From Microvirga terrestris (GTDB lineage: Bacteria; Pseudomonadota; Alphaproteobacteria; Rhizobiales; Beijerinckiaceae): a stretch of DNA of 64,000 bases. A program made the translations under genes and the position numbers. The notes beneath the pieces are model-generated. The model searched no databases, had not been told where the DNA came from, and worked only from the letters and a program-made list of their open reading frames with translations. Location of the stretch: the NCBI RefSeq assembly GCF_015694425.1, contig NZ_JADQDN010000002.1, positions 248,001-312,000 on the forward strand. The letters run 5' to 3'. Below are positions 1-9,082 of the stretch, piece by piece. Numbering within the stretch: the first letter of the stretch is position 1; each line of letters starts with the position of its first letter.

Positions 1-696
1 GACGTGGACGTGCGCGGACATGGCCCCACGAAGGATGCGGAGCGCCTGAGCCTCATCGACCTTGCAGGCCGGCTCGATCTCTCACGTCTGTCGATCCATG
101 GCGACGTGGTCGTGGAGCGCCGCCCGCCCGCGATCCTCATGGGCCGCGCCTCCGTGATTCCGCCCGCAGGCTCGTTCCTGCAGGCGACGCAGCGCGGCGA
201 GGAGGTGCTCGCTGGACTCGTGATGGAGGCCTGCGCGAAGGCCAAGCGCGTGGGCGATCTCTTTGCCGGTTCGGGGCCTTTCTCGCTGCGGCTTGCCGAG
301 AAGGCTGAGGTGCATGCGGTGGAGTTCGACAAGGGCTCGATGGCGGCATTGGACAAGGCGTTTCGCGCTACGCCGGGTCTTCGCCGGATCTCGACGGAGG
401 CCCGCGATCTTTTCCGCCGCCCGCTGCTGACACCGGAGTTGAATGCCTTCGACGCAGTGGTCCTTGATCCGCCCCGCGCCGGAGCGGAGGCGCAGGTGAA
501 GCAGATTGCCGTGTCGAAAGTGCCACTTGTGGTGAGCGTCTCCTGCGATCCCGCCACCTTCGCCCGCGACGCGGCCATCCTGATGGACAGCGGCTATCGG
601 CTCGAGCGCGTGACCCCTGTCGATCAGTTCAAGCACTCGCCGCACCTGGAAGTCGTCGGCATCCTGCGCCGCGATGTGGTGAAGAAGCGGCGGTGA
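1..696 (+). CDS. TrmA/RlmD-family RNA uracil-5-methyltransferase, 5' truncated
   Basis: This is the C-terminal part (about 230 residues) of a class I SAM-dependent RNA m5U methyltransferase; the reading frame is open to the left window edge, so the TRAM/N-terminal part lies outside. The SAM-binding region is visible as FLQATQRGEE followed by the glycine loop DLFAGSGPFSLRLAE. The catalytic region shows DPPRAGAEAQ, then SVSCDPATFARDA with the nucleophilic Cys, and the family ending QFKHSPHLEVVGIL. Members methylate U54 of tRNA or U747/U1939 of 23S rRNA; which substrate applies cannot be told from this fragment. It converges on the SRAP gene across a large intergenic repeat. Confidence 0.9.
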   Translation, partial: DVDVRGHGPTKDAERLSLIDLAGRLDLSRLSIHGDVVVERRPPAILMGRASVIPPAGSFLQATQRGEEVLAGLVMEACAKAKRVGDLFAGSGPFSLRLAEKAEVHAVEFDKGSMAALDKAFRATPGLRRISTEARDLFRRPLLTPELNAFDAVVLDPPRAGAEAQVKQIAVSKVPLVVSVSCDPATFARDAAILMDSGYRLERVTPVDQFKHSPHLEVVGILRRDVVKKRR

Positions 697-706
697 GCCT
701 CATAAG

Positions 707-940
707 CGTCATCCCGGACGAAGCGCAGCGAAGATCAGGGACCGCTGGATCAGTGTGGCGCGGGAACCCTCCTCCCCCTAGTGGGGAGGAGTTGGGGGTG
801 GGGGTGAGCGCTACCCTGGTCCAGTCCAGCGCCGGCACCCCCACCCCAGCTGCTTCGCAGCGCCCCCTCCCCGCAAGGGGGAGGGAAACCCGCGTTCTAT
901 TCTGCACCCGATCCCGGATCGGCTGCGCCGTCCGGGATGA
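707..940. repeat. Composite intergenic inverted repeat (GTCATCCCGGA family, with nested CCCTCC palindrome)
   Basis: The left end reads GTCATCCCGGACGAAGCGCA and the right end is its approximate reverse complement, ending CGCCGTCCGGGATGA. Nested inside (about 767-886) is a second large inverted repeat whose arms are CCCTCCTCCCCCTAGTGGGG and CCCCTCCCCGCAAGGGGGAG, flanking AGCGCCGGCACCCCCACCCC. The same architecture recurs at other gene ends in this window. It separates two convergent genes and could also terminate transcription. Confidence 0.85.
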
Positions 941-953
941 ATGTGCTGAAAAG

Positions 954-1703
954 CTAAAACAAGCTCCCCTGATCATCCTCATCACTGGAGAGCGGCTTCT
1001 TGGCCTTAGGCTTTCTCTCGGCCACAGGCGCAGGCTCCGGCTGCGTAAGAGGCTCCAGCAAGCCCGAGTCGTCGTTCTCGACCTTGTTCACCCGGCTTGA
1101 GACCGGCACCATGTCGAGCCACTCGTCAGGACACGGCCGTACCAAGCGCATCACGTCGGCGCGCTCATCCCGCACATCGAGCCAGGCTCCGATGTCGTCC
1201 GGCGAGAGGATCACCGGCATGCGGTCGTGAACGGCAGACAGCGTGCCGTTGGCGTCTGTGGTGACGATGGCCGCCGTATCGATCTCACCGCCGTCAGGGC
1301 TGCTGTAGGTTTCCCACAGGCCTGCAAGCGGCATCGGCCTGCGGTCGCGCGGGCGGATCAGGAACGGCGTTTTCTCTTTCCCGTCCCGGCGCCATTCATA
1401 GAAGCCGTCGGCGAGGAAGATGCAGCGTCGGCGCTTCAATGCATTCCTGAAGGTCGGCTTGGTTTGCAGGGTCTCGCCGCGGGCGTTGATGACCAGTGGA
1501 AAATCCTTCGGATCCTTGACCCATGAGGGCAGGAAGCCCCAACGCACCAGCATGAAATGCCGCTCGCCCCGATCCTCCAGCACGACGGGCACCGGCTGGG
1601 TGGGAGCCACGTTGTAGCGCGGGGGAAAGTTCGGCTGTTCCGAATAGCCGTAGAACTCCCGGTAGGTTTCGGGTGGGAGGCTAATGGCATAGCGTCCGCA
1701 CAT
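954..1703 (-). CDS. SOS response-associated peptidase (SRAP, HMCES/YedK family)
   Basis: A 249-residue SRAP-domain protein. The start is fixed by the invariant MCGRYA, whose Cys2 becomes the N-terminal nucleophile that forms a covalent thiazolidine link to abasic sites in single-stranded DNA. Other family marks are NVAPTQPVPVV, the INARGET block, FLADGFYEW (active-site Glu) and AVHDRMPVIL (active-site His). The C-terminal ~30 residues are a charged low-complexity tail. Known role of the family: shielding abasic sites at stalled forks. The stop codon sits next to the repeat at 707-940, and the CorA-like gene starts upstream on the same strand. Confidence 0.95.
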   Translation of the reverse strand: MCGRYAISLPPETYREFYGYSEQPNFPPRYNVAPTQPVPVVLEDRGERHFMLVRWGFLPSWVKDPKDFPLVINARGETLQTKPTFRNALKRRRCIFLADGFYEWRRDGKEKTPFLIRPRDRRPMPLAGLWETYSSPDGGEIDTAAIVTTDANGTLSAVHDRMPVILSPDDIGAWLDVRDERADVMRLVRPCPDEWLDMVPVSSRVNKVENDDSGLLEPLTQPEPAPVAERKPKAKKPLSSDEDDQGSLF

Positions 1704-1712
1704 GAGATCCTC

Positions 1713-2711
1713 CTAAAGCCACCGTTTCCAGCGGAAGTAGAGATAGGGCAGCGCTGCGGCGAGGATCATGAGGGTAATCGCCCAGGGATAGCCGAAGTCC
1801 CATTCGAGCTCGGGCATGAACTTGAAGTTCATGCCATAAAGCGAGGAGACAAGCGTCGGCGGCAGGAAGATCACCGACATGACCGAGAAGATCTTGATGA
1901 TGTCATTCTGCTCGATGGTGACGAGGCCGAGCGTCGCATCGAGCAGGAACTGGATCTTGTTGGACAGGAACGTCGCGTGCTCTTCGATGGATTGCACGTC
2001 GCGCAGGGCCGTGCGCCATTCGGCCTGATAGCCCGCCGTCTTCTGCGGTCGCGGCATGCTGGCCGACAAGAACAGCAGCATGCGCTCCACCGACACCATG
2101 CTCTCGCGCACGTTCGAGATGACGTCGCCCTTGCGGCCAATAGATTTCAGGGCAGCGCGGTAGGATGCGGCACGTTTAGCTCCCTGCCGCTCGTTCTCGA
2201 AGATCGCCTGCGACAGGCGGTCGATGCGCGAGCCCACGGTTCCGAGAATTTCGGCCGCGCGGTCGATGATGGTCTCGATCAGCCCGTCGAGCACGGCCTC
2301 CGGCTGATGCCGGCATCCGCCTGGTTTGCCCGCGCGGGCCATGAACATGCTGAAGGAGCGCGGCTCGCCATAGCGCACGGTCACGAGGGCCCGCTCGGTG
2401 AGGATGAAGGACACGTCAAGGAGCTTCGGCGTGTCCGTCTCGGAACTGCACAGGACACGCGCCGTCATGTAGCGCGCATTGTTCTCGTGATAAAGGATCT
2501 CGGACGGCTCGATATCGGCCATCTCCTCCCGGGTCGGGATTTCGATGCTGAGATGAGCCTCGACGAGCTTGTCCTCCTCGCGGGTCGGCTCGATCAGGTC
2601 GATCCAAAGGGCATCGCCGGGAATCGGGGTTCCCGGCGGCAGGACGTAACGGTCGAGGGACTGACCAGCCGGTCCCGTCGCCTGCGCTGCTGGCCTGTGG
2701 ATCAGAATCAT
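1713..2711 (-). CDS. corA: CorA-family magnesium/divalent cation transporter
   Basis: About 332 residues when begun at the ATG giving MILIHRPAAQ; an in-frame upstream start would add 15 poorly conserved residues. The long N-terminal cytoplasmic domain is followed by two C-terminal membrane segments, the first ending in the diagnostic GMN motif (SLYGMNFKFMPEL), the second near the end (WAITLMILAAALPYLYF). This is the standard 2-TM CorA layout, in which a pentamer conducts Mg2+ (also Co2+ or Ni2+). The gene lies 9 bp upstream of the SRAP gene on the same strand and may be co-transcribed with it. No Mg2+ riboswitch is visible upstream. Confidence 0.93.
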   Translation of the reverse strand: MILIHRPAAQATGPAGQSLDRYVLPPGTPIPGDALWIDLIEPTREEDKLVEAHLSIEIPTREEMADIEPSEILYHENNARYMTARVLCSSETDTPKLLDVSFILTERALVTVRYGEPRSFSMFMARAGKPGGCRHQPEAVLDGLIETIIDRAAEILGTVGSRIDRLSQAIFENERQGAKRAASYRAALKSIGRKGDVISNVRESMVSVERMLLFLSASMPRPQKTAGYQAEWRTALRDVQSIEEHATFLSNKIQFLLDATLGLVTIEQNDIIKIFSVMSVIFLPPTLVSSLYGMNFKFMPELEWDFGYPWAITLMILAAALPYLYFRWKRWL

Positions 2712-2802
2712 GCGCGTTCTTGCCCCTTCACGACCAATTCTTCCCCCTCCCCACAAGAGAGAGGAGAGTCTGTTAGCGCCAGAATAACTATGGATTGTGG
2801 GC

Positions 2803-3654
2803 TTAACGCAAGGATGACAGAGGCGGTGTGCTGTCAGGCACGAAGAAATCCGGCGCGAGGGGTTGTGTCGGGTCGACCCGGTACTTCTCGAAGTCCTTCA
2901 CACCCTCCCCATGCAGGAAAACGTCGTCGATGAGGAAATGACCCGAGAAGCTTTTCGAGGGCTTCTGGAAGATTGCGTAGGCTGCATCGGCCAGAATCTC
3001 CGGCGTGCGGCTGGCCTGAACGAGGGCATCTCCGCCGAGCAGATTTTTGACCGCAGCGGTCGCGATGGTGGTGCGCGGCCACAAGGCGTTGACGGCAATG
3101 CCCCTGCCCCGCAACTCGCCCGCAAGCCCCAGCACGCAGAGGCTCATGCCGTATTTCGCCATGCTGTAGGCGAGATGCGGGGCGAACCACTTCTCGCTCA
3201 TGTCCAGCGGCGGCGAGAGCATGAGGATGTGCGGGTTCTCGGCCTTCTCCAGATGCGGAATGGCGTATTTCGACACCATATAGGTGCCGCGTGTGTTGAT
3301 CTGGTGCATCAGATCGAAGCGCTTCATGTCGGTCTGTGGCGTCGGCGTGAGGCTGATGGCGCTGGCATTGTTGACCACGATGTCGAGGCCGCCGAAGGTC
3401 TCGACCGTCTTTGCGATCGCGCCCTTCACCGCCTCCTCGTCGCGCACGTCGACCACCAGCGGCAGCGCCTTGCCGCCAGCCTTCTCGATCTCCTGCGCGG
3501 CCGTATAGATCGTGCCGGGCAACTTGGGATGGGGTTCGGCGGTCTTGGCCGCGATGACCACGTTCGCGCCGTCCTTCGCCGCACGCAACCCGATGGCAAG
3601 GCCGATGCCGCGCGAGGCGCCGGTGATGAAGAGGGTTTTTCCGTTGAGGCTCAT
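2803..3654 (-). CDS. SDR-family oxidoreductase (HSDL2-like)
   Basis: A 283-residue short-chain dehydrogenase. The ATG at 3654 (MSLNGKTLFITGASRGIGLA) puts the Rossmann motif TGASRGIG at the normal distance; an upstream in-frame start would overlap the preceding gene. NNAS and the catalytic YSMAK (Tyr-x3-Lys) are present. The AAKTAEPHPKLPGTIYTAA and SEKWF regions resemble the hydroxysteroid-dehydrogenase-like 2 subgroup. It begins 4 bp after the stop of the acyl-CoA dehydrogenase gene, so the two are almost certainly one operon, suggesting a role in fatty-acyl or branched acyl metabolism. The substrate is unknown. Confidence 0.92.
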   Translation of the reverse strand: MSLNGKTLFITGASRGIGLAIGLRAAKDGANVVIAAKTAEPHPKLPGTIYTAAQEIEKAGGKALPLVVDVRDEEAVKGAIAKTVETFGGLDIVVNNASAISLTPTPQTDMKRFDLMHQINTRGTYMVSKYAIPHLEKAENPHILMLSPPLDMSEKWFAPHLAYSMAKYGMSLCVLGLAGELRGRGIAVNALWPRTTIATAAVKNLLGGDALVQASRTPEILADAAYAIFQKPSKSFSGHFLIDDVFLHGEGVKDFEKYRVDPTQPLAPDFFVPDSTPPLSSLR

Positions 3655-3658
3655 GGGA

Positions 3659-5437
3659 TCAACTCGCGAGTGCCAGGGTTGCGTCGTGCAGGAAGCCTGC
3701 ACCGCTCATCACCGTTTCCTCAAGCCCCTTTGCTCCGACAGCGATGTTCTCGGCGAAGAAACGGCAGAGCGCGATGCGCCCGGCATGGGCGGGGTCCGTG
3801 TCGCCGCCGGCCACTTGAGCATTCGCCGCCAGCGCCATCTCGGCAAGAGCCGCACCGCCCTGTGCGAGGGCGAAGAGCCGCAGATATGGCGTGGCGCCGG
3901 CAAGCGCTTCGCCCTGCGCGTTGGAGGACAGGGACTGCAGCAGATGGCTCGTCGCCCGGTCAAGGCTCTCGATGGCATCGCGCAAGCGCGGCGCGGTCGC
4001 GCCGAAAGCGGGCGTGCTCTCCTTGAGAAGGCGCGCGGCCGTAGCGCGCATGGAGGCGATCTGCGCCCGCACCGTTTCGCCGCCGGCGAGCGGCAGCTTA
4101 CGGGTGACGAGGTCGATGGCCTGGATGCCGTTGGTGCCCTCGTAGATCGGTGCAATGCGCGCATCGCGGAAATGCTGCGCGGCGCCCGTCTCCTCGATAA
4201 AGCCCATGCCGCCATGGACCTGCACGCCGATGGAGGCCACCTCCACGCCGATATCGGTCGAGAAGGCCTTGGCCACCGGCGTCAGCAGCGAGGCGCGCTC
4301 ATGCGCTTTCTTCCTGCGCCCCGGATCTTCTTCAAGATGCGCCCGGTCGATGGCTTCCGCGGTCATGTAGCAGATGGCCCGAGCCGCAGCGGTGAGCGCC
4401 TTCATGGTGAGCAGGTTGCGCTGCACGTCCGGATGCACGGCAATCGGACTCATGCCTTCCACCGCTCCGATGGCGCGGCCCTGCCTGCGCTCGTTGGCAT
4501 AGCCGAGCGCCTGCTGATAGGCGCGCTCGGCAACCGCCACACCCTGCAGGCCTACGGCGAGGCGGGCGTTGTTCATCATCGTGAACATACAATTGAGGCC
4601 GCGATTCTCCTCGCCGACAAGCCAGCCGATGGCGCCGCCATTGTCGCCGAAGATCATGGTGCAGGTGGGCGAGGCGTGGATGCCGAGCTTGTGCTCGATG
4701 GAGTGGCAGCGCACGTCGTTGCGGGTGCCGTCGGGCAGGAACTTCGGCACGAGGAACAGCGAGATGCCGCGGGTGCCGGCGGGCGCATCCGGCAGGCGCG
4801 CGAGCACGAGATGGATGATATTGTCGGTGAGATCGTGCTCGCCATAGGTGATGAAGATCTTCTGGCCTGTGACCCTGTAGGTGCCGTCACCTGCCGGCTC
4901 GGCGCGCGAGCGCAGGGCCGCGAGATCGGAGCCCGCGTGAGGCTCCGTGAGGTTCATGGTGGCGGTCCATTCGCCGGAGACGAGCTTTTCAAGATACCGG
5001 CTCTTGAGATCCTCCGTACCATGTTGAACCAGCGCCTCGATGGCCCCCATGGTGAGCACGGGGCCGATGCCGAAGGCCATGGAGGCGGCGTTCCACATCT
5101 CGACGCAGGCGGAATTCAGCAGCGTTGGCAGGCCCTGGCCGCCGTATTCCACCGGGCCGGGAAGCGCATTCCAGCCCGCTTCGGTCCAGCCCTTATAGGC
5201 TTCCTTCCAGCCTGGAGCGGTGGTCACTGTTCCGTCCTTGAGGGTCACGCCATGCTTGTCGCCCTCGCGGTTGAGGGGCGCGATGACGTCGTTGGCGAAG
5301 CGGCCCGCCTCTTCCAGGATGGTCTCGGCCAACTCCACGGAGAGATCGCCATAGACGCCGTCCGCCACGGCACGATCCAGGCCTGCCACATGCCGCATGG
5401 TAAAGACGATGTCGGGGACGGGCGCGCGGTAGGTCAT
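3659..5437 (-). CDS. Acyl-CoA dehydrogenase, long DmdC-like type
   Basis: A 592-residue flavoprotein, about 200 residues longer than classical acyl-CoA dehydrogenases; the extra length is the C-terminal extension typical of the DmdC/AcdA-like group. Visible marks are the FAD/substrate segment ATMNLTEPHAGSDLA, GQKIFITYGEHDL, MGFIEETGAAQHFRDARI and PIYEGTNGIQAIDLVTRKL. Some members act on 3-methylmercaptopropionyl-CoA, others on straight-chain acyl-CoA; the sequence does not decide this. Electrons would pass through ETF to the ETF-QO encoded at 33930-35594. First gene of a two-gene operon with the SDR gene. Confidence 0.93.
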   Translation of the reverse strand: MTYRAPVPDIVFTMRHVAGLDRAVADGVYGDLSVELAETILEEAGRFANDVIAPLNREGDKHGVTLKDGTVTTAPGWKEAYKGWTEAGWNALPGPVEYGGQGLPTLLNSACVEMWNAASMAFGIGPVLTMGAIEALVQHGTEDLKSRYLEKLVSGEWTATMNLTEPHAGSDLAALRSRAEPAGDGTYRVTGQKIFITYGEHDLTDNIIHLVLARLPDAPAGTRGISLFLVPKFLPDGTRNDVRCHSIEHKLGIHASPTCTMIFGDNGGAIGWLVGEENRGLNCMFTMMNNARLAVGLQGVAVAERAYQQALGYANERRQGRAIGAVEGMSPIAVHPDVQRNLLTMKALTAAARAICYMTAEAIDRAHLEEDPGRRKKAHERASLLTPVAKAFSTDIGVEVASIGVQVHGGMGFIEETGAAQHFRDARIAPIYEGTNGIQAIDLVTRKLPLAGGETVRAQIASMRATAARLLKESTPAFGATAPRLRDAIESLDRATSHLLQSLSSNAQGEALAGATPYLRLFALAQGGAALAEMALAANAQVAGGDTDPAHAGRIALCRFFAENIAVGAKGLEETVMSGAGFLHDATLALAS

Positions 5438-5562
5438 GGGCTCTTCCTCTCACAGGGATAGGCTTTTCATATTGACGCGTGTTCTCGCGCCGTTAAACCC
5501 GCCCGGCAAGGGGATTTTCCCCGCGGGCAAGGGATAGTTTAGACGTGAACGATCTTGGGTCA

Positions 5563-6534
5563 ATGCGCCAAACGGAGCGTCTGACATCCGACGAGGCCGG
5601 CCTTGCGCGCGCGGCGGAGATTCTGCGCCGGGGTGGCCTCGTGGCTTTCCCGACCGAGACCGTCTACGGCCTCGGGGCCGATGCCACGGATTCGCAAGCT
5701 GTGGCCGGCATTTATGCCGCCAAAGATCGCCCGAGCTTCAACCCGCTGATCTCCCACCTGGACAGCTTTGAAGCCGCCCGAACCCAAGGCGTGTTCGACG
5801 AGATGGCCCGGCGCCTGGCAGAAGCCTTCTGGCCTGGCCCGCTGACCCTTGTGGTGCCGGTGGCCCCCACCTGCACCATCTCCGACCTCGCCCGCGCCGG
5901 TCTCGACAGCGTGGGCCTGCGCGTGCCGGCCCATCCCCTCGCCCATGCGCTTCTGCAGAAGACGGGCCGCCCGGTCGCCGCGCCCTCCGCCAACCGCTCG
6001 GGGCGCGTAAGTCCCACCGATGCCGATCACGTGCTGGGCGATCTCGACGGGCGCATCGACGCGGTGCTCGACGGCGGATCGTCCCAGGTTGGCCTGGAAT
6101 CGACCATTGTGGCCTGCCTCGGCGGCGCGCCACGCCTGCTGCGCCCCGGCGGCGTGCCGCGCGAGGCCATCGAGGCGTTGATCGGGATGAGGCTTGAGGT
6201 GGGATCGGAAGGAGGCGGAGCTCCGTTGGCGCCCGGCATGCTCGCCTCCCATTACGCACCTCGGGCGCGGGTGCGCCTGAATGCGGCGAGCGTCGAGGCT
6301 GGTGAAGCGGTCCTGCTGTTCGGCCCCAAGGCTCCGGAGGGGGCGGATGCCGCGCGCATCACCCTGAACCTCAGCAAAAACGGCGACCTCGTGGAGGCCG
6401 CCGCTCATCTGTTTTCCTATCTGAGGCAGCTCGACGCTTCGGGAGCGGCCACCATTGCGGTGAGCCCGATTCCTGAGACGGGCCTAGGCGAAGCCATCAA
6501 CGACCGCCTGAGGCGGGCTGCGGCGGAGCGGTAA
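5563..6534 (+). CDS. tsaC: L-threonylcarbamoyladenylate synthase (Sua5/YrdC type)
   Basis: This enzyme makes threonylcarbamoyl-AMP from threonine, bicarbonate and ATP for the t6A37 modification of ANN-decoding tRNAs. It is the long Sua5 form of about 323 residues: the YrdC catalytic domain (GGLVAFPTETVYGLGADA, KDRPSFNPLI, SANRSGRVSPT, LESTIV) is followed by a linker with APGMLASHYAP and a C-terminal Rossmann-like domain. The start chosen is the ATG giving MRQTERLTSD; a GTG at 5545 would add six residues. It is divergent from the acyl-CoA dehydrogenase gene and convergent with wrbA. Confidence 0.95.
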   Translation: MRQTERLTSDEAGLARAAEILRRGGLVAFPTETVYGLGADATDSQAVAGIYAAKDRPSFNPLISHLDSFEAARTQGVFDEMARRLAEAFWPGPLTLVVPVAPTCTISDLARAGLDSVGLRVPAHPLAHALLQKTGRPVAAPSANRSGRVSPTDADHVLGDLDGRIDAVLDGGSSQVGLESTIVACLGGAPRLLRPGGVPREAIEALIGMRLEVGSEGGGAPLAPGMLASHYAPRARVRLNAASVEAGEAVLLFGPKAPEGADAARITLNLSKNGDLVEAAAHLFSYLRQLDASGAATIAVSPIPETGLGEAINDRLRRAAAER

Positions 6535-6559
6535 GTCCGCTCCGCTCTTCTGTCGTTTC

Positions 6560-7162
6560 TTACTTCGCCGCCAACTTCGCGGCGATCTGAGCCACGTGTC
6601 GGCCCTGGAAACGGGCGCCGTCGAGATCGATCTCGGTCGGCTGGCGCGAGCCGTCGCCGCCAGCGGTCGTGGAAGCGCCGTAAGGCGAGCCGCCGCGGAT
6701 CTGGTCGACGCCCATCTGACCTTGGAAGGAATAGGGCAGGCCCACAACCACCATGCCGTGGTGCAGGAGCACCGGCAGCGTGGTGAGGATGGTGGCTTCC
6801 TGACCGCCGTGCTGGGTAGCCGTGGAGGTGAAGACCGAGCCGACCTTGCCGATGAGCTTGCCCTGCGCCCAGAGGCCGCCGGTCTGGTCGAGGAAGTTTT
6901 TCATCTGCGCCGTCATGGTGCCGTAGCGGGTCGGCGTGCCGAAGATGATGGCGTCGTATTCCGGCAATTCCTCGACCGTGGCGATGGGGGCCTTCTGGTC
7001 GGTTTTGTAGTGAGCGGCCTGCGCGACTTCAGCCGGCACGAGCTCCGGCACGCGCTTGACCACAACCTCGGCGCCAGCCTCGCGGGCACCCTCGGCCGCG
7101 GCATAGGCCATCTGCTCGATGTGACCCCAGGACGAATAATACAGAACCAGAACCTTGGTCAT
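6560..7162 (-). CDS. wrbA: NAD(P)H:quinone oxidoreductase WrbA
   Basis: A 200-residue flavodoxin-like protein. The FMN phosphate loop is in [19 protein letters not shown]; the isoalloxazine-contacting parts are [20 protein letters not shown] and [12 protein letters not shown], and [20 protein letters not shown] is the conserved C-terminal WrbA block. Members perform two-electron reduction of quinones and protect against redox cycling. The gene is transcribed away from a LysR regulator that starts at 7335; this head-to-head layout with a 172-bp gap suggests, by inference, that the regulator controls it. Confidence 0.96.
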   Translation of the reverse strand: MTKVLVLYYSSWGHIEQMAYAAAEGAREAGAEVVVKRVPELVPAEVAQAAHYKTDQKAPIATVEELPEYDAIIFGTPTRYGTMTAQMKNFLDQTGGLWAQGKLIGKVGSVFTSTATQHGGQEATILTTLPVLLHHGMVVVGLPYSFQGQMGVDQIRGGSPYGASTTAGGDGSRQPTEIDLDGARFQGRHVAQIAAKLAAK

Positions 7163-7334
7163 GTGAACTCCAATTGGTTGGATTGAGACGCAGGCCAGTC
7201 ATTGCCCAGCCAGTCTTCACGAGAGGCCAGGATGTGCACTGCCCTGCGGGTGTTGGACATCCAAGAGGATAAGCTTTCTCCCCTGCAAAACCAGTGTTAG
7301 ATATGCAGGGCCTCTCTTGCGTGAATGCAAACCC

Positions 7335-8291
7335 ATGTCCAAGCAGCAGCATCTCGAATGGGACGACTTCCGACTCGTCAAAATCATCGCCGAAGCCAAT
7401 GGACTGGCCGGCGCGGCCGAGAAATTAGGTGTCAACCATTCCACGGTCTTCCGCCGGCTCGGCCAGATGGAGGAGAACCTCGGGGTCAAGCTCTTCGAGC
7501 GGCACCGGACCGGCTACGTGCTCACTACCGCCGGCGAGGAGATGACGGCGCTCGCCGAGCAGATGGAGGAGAACGTCACGGCGTTCACCCGCAAGCTCGC
7601 CGGCCAGGCCGTCGCGCCGGCCGGAGAGCTGCGCGTCACCACCAACGACACGCTGCTCGTCCATCTGCTGACGCCGATCTTCGCCCGCTTCATCATGGCC
7701 TGCCCGGAAATGCGGCTTGACGTGGTCCTCGCCAACCAGGCGCTCAACCTCTCGAAGCGCGATGCCGACGTGGCGATCCGCGCTACGGACGACCCGCCCG
7801 AGACGCTGGTGGGTCGGCGCGTGGCCACCATTGCCTGGGCGATCTATGGTAGGAGGGCGGACTTTCCCGATGTCAGGGGCCCCGAAGACGTCACCCTGGC
7901 CGATCTCTTCGACCGGCACTGGGTCGCGCTTGGGGACAACCTGGCGACCCTGAAGGTCGCCCGCTTCGTGCGCGAACACGTGTCGCCGGACAATATCGTC
8001 TACAAGGTCAACACGGTGCTCGGTCTTTCCGAAGCGGTGGAGGCCGGGACCGGCATCGGCCCCCTGCCCTGCTTCATCGCCGATGCGAGCCCCAATCTCG
8101 TGCGCCTGTCGGACATCAACGCCGATTTCGCCGCAGGCCTGTGGCTCCTCACCCATCCGGACCTGCGCCAATCCGCCCGGGTGCGGGCCTTCATGGACTT
8201 CATGGCCGCCGAGATCGCCAAGCAGAAGAAGCGGATTGAGGGCGGCGGGGCAAAAAGCCTCATGAATCCAGCTCCAGGTATTCCAGCTTGA
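7335..8291 (+). CDS. LysR-family transcriptional regulator, divergent from wrbA
   Basis: About 318 residues. The N-terminal winged helix-turn-helix is seen in LVKIIAEANGLAGAAEKLGV followed by NHSTVFRRLGQMEE and LFERHRTGYVLTTAGEEM; residues ~100-300 form the substrate-binding-like effector domain (GELRVTTNDTLL, DADVAIRATDDPPETLVGRR). The helix-turn-helix is slightly unusual, with NHSTVFRRL in place of the commoner QPAVSRQI type. The start chosen is the ATG at 7335 (MSKQQHLEWDDFRL); an in-frame TTG at 7317 is possible. The divergent position suggests control of wrbA and of itself, but the effector is unknown. Confidence 0.92.
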   Translation: MSKQQHLEWDDFRLVKIIAEANGLAGAAEKLGVNHSTVFRRLGQMEENLGVKLFERHRTGYVLTTAGEEMTALAEQMEENVTAFTRKLAGQAVAPAGELRVTTNDTLLVHLLTPIFARFIMACPEMRLDVVLANQALNLSKRDADVAIRATDDPPETLVGRRVATIAWAIYGRRADFPDVRGPEDVTLADLFDRHWVALGDNLATLKVARFVREHVSPDNIVYKVNTVLGLSEAVEAGTGIGPLPCFIADASPNLVRLSDINADFAAGLWLLTHPDLRQSARVRAFMDFMAAEIAKQKKRIEGGGAKSLMNPAPGIPA

Positions 8292-8362
8292 CGGAGGTAT
8301 GTCGGCCAGCTGTAGAATAGTGTTGCATCCCCCGGTCCTTGGTGGGACGGACAGACGGGCGA

Positions 8363-9013
8363 ATGGCTAATCATTCAAAGAATGACGTTATCGATCTCTC
8401 GAAAGTGGAGATTCCGGCAGATCAAACTGCAAAATCCGAAGAAATTCTGCGCTCACTTCGGGTGTTCGGTTGGTTTATGTTTCTTCCTTATCTTTTGATG
8501 GCCATCGTATGGCTACAAGCCTATTTCGCACCAGGAAGCTTGCCCTCCCATGAGGCGTTATCATGGGCTGCAAAGCCTGCAGGCCTCATCGCCCCGTCAG
8601 TTGCCAACTATGTGCTTGGCCTTTCAGCGAACGGCAAACTCAATCTCTCGACTGCCGCGTTGGCATCCTTTTACGGATCGATTCTTTGTTCGATCCTCTC
8701 CGCACGGTTCCTCTATCGAGGATTCTCGATGATGGACATCAATCACCTTATTTTTATGAGGAGAAAGAGAGGGAAGAAGGTCTTTGATGTTTATGCATTC
8801 GGACTGATACGCGCTGTAGCCACAGTGCTAACGATGGTTATGTTCATCATCGTTATGTTTAAAGTCGATTTATCTAGTGAGCGTGGACTTAGGCAAGGAA
8901 GAAGCCTTGCAGCAATACCGCTAATGATACCTGTTTTCTCAGTTATGGTCTTTCAATTCCTGTTCTCGATAAAGATTCTAGCGGGTAAGCCTCGTATCCA
9001 GACCTCGCCATGA
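8363..9013 (+). CDS. Hypothetical multi-spanning membrane protein, low GC
   Basis: About 216 residues, family not recognised. The start chosen is the ATG giving MANHSKNDVID. A charged N-terminus (~40 residues) precedes hydrophobic segments around FGWFMFLPYLLMAIVWL, LSTAALASFYGSILCSIL, IRAVATVLTMVMFIIVMF and LMIPVFSVMVFQFLF, so four membrane helices are likely; RRKRGKK in the middle marks a cytoplasmic loop. Base composition is clearly lower than in neighbouring genes (roughly 40-48% GC in counted stretches), with many A/T-ending codons, which points to recent acquisition. No partner gene is evident. Confidence 0.7.
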   Translation: MANHSKNDVIDLSKVEIPADQTAKSEEILRSLRVFGWFMFLPYLLMAIVWLQAYFAPGSLPSHEALSWAAKPAGLIAPSVANYVLGLSANGKLNLSTAALASFYGSILCSILSARFLYRGFSMMDINHLIFMRRKRGKKVFDVYAFGLIRAVATVLTMVMFIIVMFKVDLSSERGLRQGRSLAAIPLMIPVFSVMVFQFLFSIKILAGKPRIQTSP

Positions 9014-9029
9014 GCAACACTCATGGCGA
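9005..9029. terminator. Perfect hairpin overlapping the stop codon of the membrane protein gene
   Basis: A 10-bp perfect stem, TCGCCATGAG and CTCATGGCGA, with loop CAACA; the stop TGA lies inside the left arm. No U-run follows on the plus strand, so it may act in mRNA 3'-end protection rather than as a classical intrinsic terminator. Confidence 0.45.
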
Positions 9030-9082
9030 AAACACATTGAGCCGTGCTGTCGGCTCTCACCTATTCAACTATGCAGCCGAGG

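Noticed and set aside
3512-5461. A 649-codon plus-strand open frame opposite the acyl-CoA dehydrogenase gene
   Set aside because: No recognisable motif; the reverse frame encodes the conserved enzyme along the whole length.
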